Positions 8,975 to 15,616 of a stretch of 64,000 nt of DNA are shown in pieces; the first letter of the stretch is position 1, and each line of letters opens with the position of its first letter. Source of the DNA: Pseudomonas sp. PDM18 (GTDB taxonomy: Bacteria; Pseudomonadota; Gammaproteobacteria; Pseudomonadales; Pseudomonadaceae). A model generated the notes under the pieces. That model was not told where the DNA came from. It did not search any database and saw nothing but the letters and a program-made list of their open reading frames with translations. The stretch is from NCBI RefSeq assembly GCF_014852585.1, contig NZ_JACVBX010000002.1, positions 648,742-712,741 of the forward strand, read 5' to 3'. The position numbers and the translations under genes are program-made.

Positions 8975-9807
8975 GGGCGTCCTCCCTGGTTTCCAGGCGC
9001 CTGCACGGCTTCGCGCAGGGCTTCGCCGACACGCTGCACGGACAGCACCGTGAGCAGGATCGCCACGCCCGGCAGCAGGCTCATCGAGGGTGCTTCGCGC
9101 AGCAGGTTGCGCGAGGCGTTGATCATGTAGCCCCAGCTCATCACCTCGGGATCGCCCAGGCCGAGGAAGGCCAGCGCGGCTTCGGTAAGGATCGCGGCGG
9201 CGAGAATGAAGGTCAGGCTCACCAGCAGTGGCGACAGCGCGTTGGGCAGGATCTGCACGAAGACGATGCGTGCCGGCCGCTGGCCAAGTACCAGCGCCGC
9301 CTGGACGAATTCGCGCTGACGCAGGCTCATGAATTCGCTGCGCACCAGCCGCGCCACCGGCGGCCAGGCTACGAGCGCCAGGGCCAGCACCACCGAGCCC
9401 ACCGAAGGTTCCAGCAGCGCCACCAGCACCACCGCCAGAACGAGCTGCGGGATGATCTGGAAGCACTCGGCGACGCGCATCAGCAATTCGTCGATCCAAC
9501 CGCCGAAATAGCCGGCGGTTGCGCCGATCAATAGTGCCGGCAACAGGGTCGCCAGCGTCGCCAGCAGCCCGACGGTCAGCGAGGTGCGGGCGCCGTAGAG
9601 GAGCCCGGTGGCGATGTCGCGGCCAAGCATGTCGGTGCCCAGCCAGTGGCTGGCATCGCTGAAGGGCGGGATCAGCGGCCGCGCCAGCATTTCCCAAGGA
9701 GAGGCCGAGCACAGCCAGGGCGCCAGGATGGCTGCCGCCGCCAGCAGGATCAGAAAACCGGCAGCGAGCAACGCCCCGGGGCGGTTAAACGCGCGGCGCA
9801 GGCTCAT
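8971..9807 (-). CDS. ABC permease, DppC type
   Basis: 278-residue inner-membrane permease. The N-terminal OppC segment carries one membrane helix (GALLAAGFLILLAAAAILAP) followed by HWLGTDMLGRDIATGLLYGAR, a hallmark of DppC/OppC, and then five more helices with the EAA loop. The ATG at 9807 overlaps the DppB-type stop as ATGA, so the reading with 15 extra residues upstream is rejected. It pairs with the next gene for peptide or modified-peptide import. Confidence 0.9.
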   Translation of the reverse strand: MSLRRAFNRPGALLAAGFLILLAAAAILAPWLCSASPWEMLARPLIPPFSDASHWLGTDMLGRDIATGLLYGARTSLTVGLLATLATLLPALLIGATAGYFGGWIDELLMRVAECFQIIPQLVLAVVLVALLEPSVGSVVLALALVAWPPVARLVRSEFMSLRQREFVQAALVLGQRPARIVFVQILPNALSPLLVSLTFILAAAILTEAALAFLGLGDPEVMSWGYMINASRNLLREAPSMSLLPGVAILLTVLSVQRVGEALREAVQAPGNQGGRP

Positions 9808-10796
9808 CGCGCCTCCCCCGCCGCGCCAATGCGCGGGTCCAGCAGGCGGCACAGCAGGTCAGTGAGGAAGTTGAACGCCACCACCAGGCAGGAGATCACC
9901 AGGAATACCCCCAGCAGCAACGCATAGTCGCGCTGGCTGAGCGCGTCGTAGAGCAGCCGGCCAATGCCCGGCCAGGCGTAGACCACCTCGATCAGCAGTG
10001 CGCCGCTGGCGAGCTGGCCCAGTTGCAGGCCGGCGAAGGTCACCACCGGCACCAGCGCATTACGCAGCACGTGGGCGAGCAGGATGCGCCCTTCGCCCAG
10101 CCCCTTGGCGCGGGCCAGGCGCACGTGTTCCTGGGGCAGGATGTCGAGCATGGCGCTGCGGGTCAGGTGCACGTACATCGCCAGCGACAGGAAGCTCAGC
10201 GACAGGCATGGCAGCAGCAGGTGGCCGAGGCGATCCGCCCACCAGTCCCAGCCGCTCAGGTCCGCGCCAATGCTCTGCATGCCGAAGGCCGGTAGCCAGC
10301 CCAGCTGCACCGAGAACAGCAGCACCAGCAACAGAGCCAGCCAGAACGGCGGCGTGGCGAACAGCACCCAGACGGCGCGGCCAATGAAGCGGTCGAGGCG
10401 GCCACTGCCCTGCTGGCTGCGTGCAGCCAACACACCAAGAGCGACGCCCAAGGTCAGTGACACGGCGAAGGCCGAACCCATCAGCAGCAACGTCGCCGGC
10501 AGACGCTCGGCGATCAGGTGCCAGACGCTTTCCTGGTTGCGGTAGGAGTAGCCCAGGTCGAGGTGGGCAATCTGCGCAAGGTAGCGCCACAGTTGCACGG
10601 GCAGCGGCAGATCGAGGCCCATCTCGCCGCGCAGCCGGGCGATGTAGTCGGCGTCATCGCTGCCCGCCTCGCCCGCCATCAGCAGCGCGGGGTCGCCCGG
10701 TGCAAGGCGCAGCAGCAGGAAGGCGCCGACCAGCACCGCGACTATCAGGGCCAGTGCGCGCCCCAGGCGCGCACTGGCGTACAGCAGCACATTCAT
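9804..10796 (-). CDS. ABC permease, DppB type
   Basis: 330 residues, with the N-terminal helix and LAPGDPALLMAGEAG segment of DppB/OppB followed by the permease domain (EAA loop in LARAKGLGEGRILLAHVLRNA). The start overlaps the binding-protein stop (ATGA, 10793-10796). Together with the neighbouring permease it forms the channel of a peptide/nickel-family ABC importer. Confidence 0.9.
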   Translation of the reverse strand: MNVLLYASARLGRALALIVAVLVGAFLLLRLAPGDPALLMAGEAGSDDADYIARLRGEMGLDLPLPVQLWRYLAQIAHLDLGYSYRNQESVWHLIAERLPATLLLMGSAFAVSLTLGVALGVLAARSQQGSGRLDRFIGRAVWVLFATPPFWLALLLVLLFSVQLGWLPAFGMQSIGADLSGWDWWADRLGHLLLPCLSLSFLSLAMYVHLTRSAMLDILPQEHVRLARAKGLGEGRILLAHVLRNALVPVVTFAGLQLGQLASGALLIEVVYAWPGIGRLLYDALSQRDYALLLGVFLVISCLVVAFNFLTDLLCRLLDPRIGAAGEAR

Positions 10797-12397
10797 TGCT
10801 TGGCGGGCTCCAGGTAGACCTCGGCGTAGCTGTCGTTGAGGCTGGTGGCACTGCGGATCAGGTTGTGCACGCGCTGCTGGTAAAGGGTGGGGAAGCGCAT
10901 CTCGGAGATCGGCGCGATCGGCAGGTCATCGTTGAGCTTGCGCTCCAACTCGCCATACACGGCCTGGCGCTCCGGGCCCTCCGGTGTGTTGGCTACGCGT
11001 TGCCAGAGCGCGTCTGCGGCGGCGTCGCTGTAGCCGGTGATATTGGCGAAGGGCGAGGTCTTGAGGATGTAGTCGGTGCGATAGAGGTAGGCGGTGGTCA
11101 GATAGGGATCGCCGATCTGGAAGATGAAGTTGTAGGTCAGGTCGAAATCCCAGTCGCTGGCGCGCTGGTACCAGGTGGCGGCGTCCGAGGTCGCCACCTG
11201 CACCTTGATGCCCAGCGGCTGCAACGCCTGCTTGGTGTACTCGGCCAGGCGCTCCCAGGCGCCGCCCTTCTCGCCATTGAGCAGACGCACGCGCAGCTTG
11301 CTCACGTCCACGCCGGATTCGGCGACCAGCGCCTTGGCCCTGGCCGGGTCATAGCCGTACTGCGGCAACTTCGGGTCATGGAAGGCGCCAAGGAACGGCC
11401 CGGTGGCCACGCGGCCGGTGCCGAAGAAGATGTTGTCGACGATGAACTGGCGGTTCAGCGAATAGAGGATCGCCTGGCGCACCCTGGGGTTGTCCAGGCC
11501 CGGCTTGCGGGTGTTGATCTGCAGGAAGGCCAGCCCTGGATACAGCTCGTATCCCTTCTCCGACGCCTCGACGCCCGGCAACTGAGAAAGGCGTTTGAGG
11601 TCGGCGAAATCGGCATCGCCGCTGCGCAGCACCTGCACCTCCCCGCGCTCGAAGGCAGCCGCGCGGGCTGCGGCGTCAGGAATGACGTGGTAGACGATGC
11701 CGTCCAGGTATGGCAGACCCTTGTGCCAGTAATCCGGGTTACGCGTCAGGCGGATGTAAGCGCCGCGTTTCCATTCCTGAAACACGAATGGCCCGGTGCC
11801 CACGGGCTTCAGGTTGTAGGGATTGCTGCGGTAGTCGGTACCGGCATACAGGTGTTTGGGCACGATGGGCCGCAGGCCGCTGCCCAGCGCCGAAAGCAGC
11901 GGCGAGAAGGGCTTCTTCAGCTGGAACACCACCTGGTCGGCGCCCTTGACCTGCACGCTTTGCACGTACTCTCCGAAGATGCTCGCCATGCGCTTGTCCA
12001 CTTCCGGGTAGAAGTCCTGGAAGCTGAAAACCACGTCGTCGGCGCTGAAGGGCTGGCCGTCATGCCATTTCACGCCGGGCTGCAGAGCGAAGGTGTAGGT
12101 CAGGCCGTCCTGCGACACCGTCCAGCTGCGGGCCAGCACCGGCCGCGGCTTGAGGTCGGTGTCAAAGGTGATCAGCCCTTCGAGGATCTTGCCGCCGACA
12201 TACTGGGTGGCGACGTGGCTGACCACCGCGTGGGACAGCGATGGCGGCTCGGGCTGCGCCACCAGGTCGAGCTGGCCGCCGCGGGTCGGCTCCGCCACGG
12301 CGGCGCCGGCCATGGCCAGGCCGGCCGCCAGCAGGCCGGCGAGCAGCCGGGCGTGTCGAGGACGTCGGGGCGCAAGGCGGAAGGTGGGACTGGACAT
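10793..12397 (-). CDS. ABC substrate-binding protein, family 5 (peptide/opine type)
   Basis: 534 residues beginning at the ATG at 12397, which follows AGGAG. A long Sec leader runs from the basic start to AVAEP. The SBP_bac_5 features QPEPPSLSHAVVSHVA, YTFALQPGVKWHDGQPFSADDVVFS and the C-terminal AIYG/NDDLPIAPI-type blocks are present. It is the first gene of a six-gene, fully overlapping operon ending in a DszA-type monooxygenase and a hydrolase. A consensus sigma54 promoter lies 49 bp upstream. I infer import of a sulfur-containing peptide-like or amide compound during sulfur starvation. Confidence 0.9.
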   Translation of the reverse strand: MSSPTFRLAPRRPRHARLLAGLLAAGLAMAGAAVAEPTRGGQLDLVAQPEPPSLSHAVVSHVATQYVGGKILEGLITFDTDLKPRPVLARSWTVSQDGLTYTFALQPGVKWHDGQPFSADDVVFSFQDFYPEVDKRMASIFGEYVQSVQVKGADQVVFQLKKPFSPLLSALGSGLRPIVPKHLYAGTDYRSNPYNLKPVGTGPFVFQEWKRGAYIRLTRNPDYWHKGLPYLDGIVYHVIPDAAARAAAFERGEVQVLRSGDADFADLKRLSQLPGVEASEKGYELYPGLAFLQINTRKPGLDNPRVRQAILYSLNRQFIVDNIFFGTGRVATGPFLGAFHDPKLPQYGYDPARAKALVAESGVDVSKLRVRLLNGEKGGAWERLAEYTKQALQPLGIKVQVATSDAATWYQRASDWDFDLTYNFIFQIGDPYLTTAYLYRTDYILKTSPFANITGYSDAAADALWQRVANTPEGPERQAVYGELERKLNDDLPIAPISEMRFPTLYQQRVHNLIRSATSLNDSYAEVYLEPAKQ

Positions 12398-12445
12398 GGA
12401 GGCTCCTGCTGGATCACGCCGCGAATCGGCTTTGCAGGGACTTGA

Positions 12446-12460
12446 GCAAGCGCTGTGCCA
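12446..12460 (-). promoter_or_regulatory. sigma54 promoter for the peptide-type ABC / monooxygenase operon
   Basis: On the minus strand the sequence reads TGGCAC-N5-TTGC, a full match to the -24/-12 consensus. The predicted transcript start is near 12434, about 37 bp before the ATG at 12397. The 15-mer is identical to the plus-strand promoter at 15442-15456. Confidence 0.85.
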
Positions 12461-12512
12461 TGGCCCCGCAGCCCCGCCGCTGTGGGGTTCGCGGCGTTCG
12501 GGTGCAAGGCCG

Positions 12513-12530
12513 CTGGTGCAAATCACACAG
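12513..12530. promoter_or_regulatory. candidate enhancer (activator-binding site)
   Basis: CTGGTGCAAATCACACAG resembles (13 of 18) the inverted repeat at 15373-15390 between the second pair of sigma54 promoters. It lies between the divergent promoters at 12446-12460 and 12737-12751, where a sigma54 activator such as SfnR would bind. This is inference. Confidence 0.35.
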
Positions 12531-12644
12531 TGAGGGCGGCGCATTGCCTGAAAAGCAGCACTTCCTCCGTTGCGAGTGTTCATTCGCAGCGGAAGCGCGC
12601 GACGCCGGTCCTCCATGACGGAGCTGAAGGAGCGCAGGACGGCG

Positions 12645-12668
12645 GTTCGCGAGCAAGCTCGCTCCTAC
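12645..12668. repeat. single REP element
   Basis: The block starting GTTCGCGAGCAAGCTCGCTC is the common Pseudomonas REP with its imperfect palindrome GAGCAAGCTC. The same element occurs as an inverted pair at 36362-36454. It sits between the two divergent sigma54 promoters. Confidence 0.8.
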
Positions 12669-12736
12669 GCAGAGCGGGCGCTGCGGCGTATTGCGGCGAA
12701 CGGGCGCAGGCCTTGGGCAAACCGAGCCTGCGCGAC

Positions 12737-12751
12737 TGGCACAGGCTTTGC
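12737..12751 (+). promoter_or_regulatory. sigma54 promoter for the TTC38-like gene
   Basis: TGGCAC-AGGCT-TTGC matches the -24/-12 consensus at every conserved base. Transcription would start near 12763, about 24 bp before the ATG at 12787. Confidence 0.85.
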
Positions 12752-12786
12752 GACTAGGCTGAATCTTCTACTTGGAGCAGTAACGC

Positions 12787-14172
12787 ATGAGCCAGGACTA
12801 TCTCGGCAACCCCATCGACAGCGAGCGCGAAGACACCCGCCAGGCCATCGATGACTTCACCGGCGGCGTGCTCGCCTACCAGACCCGCGCGGAAAACATC
12901 CTCGCCGGCGCCGAAGCGGACCCGGCCTCGGTGCTGGCCAACGCCTTCGCCGGCCTGCTGATGATGTTCGCCGAATCGCCGCAGGCGCCCAGCCTGGCCG
13001 CGCGTTACCTGCAGCGGGCCTGGGCAGCGGGCCCCGGAATTCCCCGCGCCGAACGCTACACCGCGCTGCTCGCCGCCTGGAGCGCCGACGACCTGCCCGA
13101 GGCGTTGCGCCTGAGCGAACTGCTGCTCGATGAGCACCCGCGCGACCTGCTGGCGGCCAAGCTCAACCAGTACTTCGAGTTCAACCGCGGCAACTCGCCG
13201 GCCATGCTGCGCATCGCCTTGAAGGCCGTGAAAGGCGCGGAGGAAGTACCCCAGGCATACGGCATGCTGGCCTTCGCCTACGAGCAGTGCCACCTACTGG
13301 AGGAAGCCGAAGCGGCAGCGCGCTATGCCCTGCACTTGCTGCCCGGCGAGCCCTGGGCGCAACACGCCCTCGCCCACGTGCTGCTGACACGCGGCCGCAT
13401 TGAGGAAGGCACCCAGTTCCTCGAAGAAGCCAGCGCCGGCTGGCAGGGGCTCAACTCCTTCATGTACACCCACAACTGGTGGCACCTGGCGCTCTTCCAC
13501 CTGGCGCGTGGCAATCAGCAGCGCGTGCTGGAAATCTACGACCGGCACGTATGGGGCATCTTTCCCGAGTATTCCCAGGACCAGATCGGCGCCGTCTCGC
13601 TGCTGGCCCGCCTGGAGTTCGCCGGCATCGACGTCGGCCCGCGCTGGGAGGCGCTCTTGCCCTACCTGCGCGAACGCCGGGCAGATGTCGTGCAGCCGTT
13701 CCTCAGCCTGCAGTACCTTTACGGCTTGGCCCGCGCCGGTCAGGAAGAAGCCGGCGAGCTACTGGAGGCGCTGCGACAGCAGGCACGCCAGGCACCGGAC
13801 TTCAGCCGCGCAGCTTGGGCAGAGGTGACCCTGCCCGCCGCCGAAGGCCTGTACGCCCATGCCCGTGGCGAGTACGCACTGGCGGTGCGACGACTGGGCC
13901 AGGCTTTGCCGCGCCTGGGCGAGATCGGCGGCAGCCATGCCCAGCGCGACCTGTTCGCACTGATCGAACTGGATGCGCAACTGCGCGCCGGGGAATGGCT
14001 GGCGGCGCAACAGGCGCTGGAACTGCGGCGCCGCTACGACGCCCAGGATGTGCCTGGCAACCGCCATCTCGAGCGGGTCTATAGCGCCCTCGGCCTCCCC
14101 CAGGAAGCCGCTCGCGCGGCCCGCCGGGTGGCGCGAGTACTGGGCGAGAATCCGTACTTGCCCAGTCACTGA
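12787..14172 (+). CDS. TTC38-like tetratricopeptide repeat protein
   Basis: 461 residues, soluble, no signal peptide. Helical repeats fill most of the chain. The central block FMYTHNWWHLALFHLARGNQ (about residues 224-243) is typical of the family named after human TTC38, which is common in bacteria but has no known biochemical role. The ATG is 36 bp after a perfect sigma54 promoter, so it is probably expressed with the divergent transporter/monooxygenase operon under sulfur limitation. TPR proteins usually bind partner proteins; a scaffold for monooxygenases is conceivable but unsupported. It ends at a REP-type sequence. Confidence 0.8.
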   Translation: MSQDYLGNPIDSEREDTRQAIDDFTGGVLAYQTRAENILAGAEADPASVLANAFAGLLMMFAESPQAPSLAARYLQRAWAAGPGIPRAERYTALLAAWSADDLPEALRLSELLLDEHPRDLLAAKLNQYFEFNRGNSPAMLRIALKAVKGAEEVPQAYGMLAFAYEQCHLLEEAEAAARYALHLLPGEPWAQHALAHVLLTRGRIEEGTQFLEEASAGWQGLNSFMYTHNWWHLALFHLARGNQQRVLEIYDRHVWGIFPEYSQDQIGAVSLLARLEFAGIDVGPRWEALLPYLRERRADVVQPFLSLQYLYGLARAGQEEAGELLEALRQQARQAPDFSRAAWAEVTLPAAEGLYAHARGEYALAVRRLGQALPRLGEIGGSHAQRDLFALIELDAQLRAGEWLAAQQALELRRRYDAQDVPGNRHLERVYSALGLPQEAARAARRVARVLGENPYLPSH

Positions 14173-14212
14173 GCGCCCGTGGGCGCGATCGCGGGCATTG
14201 CCCGTTCCTACA
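14173..14212. repeat. REP-like palindromic element between convergent genes
   Basis: GCGCCC-GT-GGCGC-type hairpin (14173-14186) followed by GCGATCGCGGGCATTGCCCG and TTCCTAC. This is the second common Pseudomonas REP type. It separates two convergent genes, and its CTA supplies the stop codon (14210..14208) of the P1 peptidase. It may also act as a transcription barrier. Confidence 0.6.
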
Positions 14213-15203
14213 GGGAACGGGCCAGGTACACGCCACGGGCAATGGCCCGCGCCACGCAGTCGGCAGCCGCCGAGCCGATGCGCGACAGCTCCACCTGACG
14301 GCGCTGGCCATCCACCAGCTCGACATCGCCTGACGCCATGGCAAACAGGCTGTCGCCATCGAATGGCAGGTGCGCCGGGCGCACCGCGCGGGCGATGCCA
14401 TCCTGGGCCATGATCGCCAGGCGCTTGCACTCGGCGGTGGTCAGCCGTGCATTGCACGCCACCACCGCCAGCGTGGTGTTGGCCCCGGCCTGCAGGCGTC
14501 CCATGGAATCCAGCCGCGACAGCTCCGGCATTGGCTCGCTGCAATCCATCCGCTGCGCCGGCGCACGCCCGCCGAACTCGCCGCCCTGCTCCCAGGGCCA
14601 GGCCCAGAACGTCTCTCCGTCAGGCATGTAGACACTGCCGATGGGATTGGCCACCACCAGCGCGCCAACCACCAGGCCATCGCCCAGGTCCAGCGAGGCC
14701 GACCCCAGACCGCCAGGCAGCACGCCGGCCATGGCACCGCGCCCGGCGCCGACCGCGCCGAGGGCGAACTCCACATCCAGGTTGGCCAGCGCCTCACGGC
14801 CCAGTTCGCGGTACGGCGGGTCGATTCCCCATACCTTGTCGCCGCCATTGGCGAGGTCGTGCAGCACGGCCGCCGGCACGATGGGAATGGCCGGTGCGCC
14901 GGCCTTCAGGTGCAGGCCGATATCGCGTGCGGACAGCTCCGCGCTCACGCCATCCGCCGCGCCCAGGCCGAACACCGAGCCACCGGAAAACACCAGCGCA
15001 TGCAGCTGCCCCACCATATTCTCCGGCTCCAGCGCGGCAGACTCCCGTCCGCCCGGGCCGCCGCCGCGAATATCAACGCTGGCGGTCCACACGCCATTCG
15101 GGCGCAGCACGGTGACGCCGGTGCGCACACGTTCATCGGTGGCGTGGCCGACCAACAGGCCGGGGATATCGGTGATCAGGTTGCGCGGGCCGGGTCTGGG
15201 CAT
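14208..15203 (-). CDS. P1-family peptidase (DmpA/BapA, beta-peptidyl aminopeptidase-like)
   Basis: 331 residues of the N-terminal-nucleophile family P1. Members cleave themselves before a Ser/Thr and then remove amino-terminal residues, some from beta-peptides or D-amino-acid amides. The likely self-cleavage site is GANTTLAVVACNA (Asn242/Thr243). Conserved blocks LVFSGGSVFGLGAADGV and HLPFDGDSLFAMASG are present. The ATG at 15203 follows GGAGA and no signal peptide is seen. A consensus sigma54 promoter lies 38 bp upstream. Its place next to a TonB receptor and a peptide-type ABC system suggests it opens an amide- or peptide-linked organosulfur compound in the cytoplasm. Confidence 0.85.
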   Translation of the reverse strand: MPRPGPRNLITDIPGLLVGHATDERVRTGVTVLRPNGVWTASVDIRGGGPGGRESAALEPENMVGQLHALVFSGGSVFGLGAADGVSAELSARDIGLHLKAGAPAIPIVPAAVLHDLANGGDKVWGIDPPYRELGREALANLDVEFALGAVGAGRGAMAGVLPGGLGSASLDLGDGLVVGALVVANPIGSVYMPDGETFWAWPWEQGGEFGGRAPAQRMDCSEPMPELSRLDSMGRLQAGANTTLAVVACNARLTTAECKRLAIMAQDGIARAVRPAHLPFDGDSLFAMASGDVELVDGQRRQVELSRIGSAAADCVARAIARGVYLARSL

Positions 15204-15240
15204 GCGTCTCTCCAGGCAGATAAGGGAAAGCAGCGCCGGA

Positions 15241-15255
15241 GCAAGGCCTGTGCCA
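15241..15255 (-). promoter_or_regulatory. sigma54 promoter for the P1 peptidase gene
   Basis: On the minus strand: TGGCAC-AGGCC-TTGC, a full consensus match. The predicted start is near 15229, about 26 bp before the ATG at 15203. Confidence 0.85.
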
Positions 15256-15293
15256 GCGGACTGCCAGACCTCCGGGACAGCCTGTATGCCTTG

Positions 15294-15309
15294 TGCTGCA
15301 AATGCAGCA
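15294..15309. promoter_or_regulatory. candidate enhancer palindrome 1
   Basis: TGCTGCAAATGCAGCA is a perfect inverted repeat with 7-bp arms around AA. With the near copy at 15374-15389 it lies between two divergent sigma54 promoters, the expected place for a bacterial enhancer-binding protein site. SfnR is the likely ligand by location only. Confidence 0.5.
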
Positions 15310-15373
15310 TCGCGTCATCGTCCAATCCCGCCTCGCCCGTGGCTGGGAGAAAAGCAACAGCCTGGATCGGCGC

Positions 15374-15389
15374 TGCTGCAAACCCAGCA
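15374..15389. promoter_or_regulatory. candidate enhancer palindrome 2
   Basis: TGCTGCAAACCCAGCA matches the palindrome at 15294-15309 in 14 of 16 bases. The two centres are 80 bp apart, close to a whole number of helical turns. Confidence 0.5.
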
Positions 15390-15441
15390 GGGAATTTTCA
15401 GCGCCCCGTGCAAGCCCATGAAAAACAAGGCCTTTGCAGAC

Positions 15442-15456
15442 TGGCACAGCGCTTGC
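15442..15456 (+). promoter_or_regulatory. sigma54 promoter for the TonB receptor / LLM monooxygenase operon
   Basis: TGGCAC-AGCGC-TTGC, a perfect -24/-12 match and the same 15-mer as the minus-strand promoter at 12446-12460. Transcription should start near 15468, leaving a leader of about 150 bases before the ATG at 15617. I see no riboswitch in that leader. Confidence 0.85.
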
Positions 15457-15616
15457 CTTGTCAGCACCATGAGCTTGAGCCTGCCTTCCGACTGAACGCG
15501 ACCAGTCCCTCCCAGCAACAAGCCGTTCGCCAACGCGGCCCCGATGCCGTCGACACGATAACCCGCAGCGGCCACCCAGACGGGCGCCAGCCGGGAGCAA
15601 ACCTTGGAGCGTAACC

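Noticed and set aside
8975..9712. N-terminal extension of the fused ABC ATPase
   Set aside because: The frame is open only because it overlaps the DppC-type permease; the ATG at 8974 has a good ribosome site and starts the domain.
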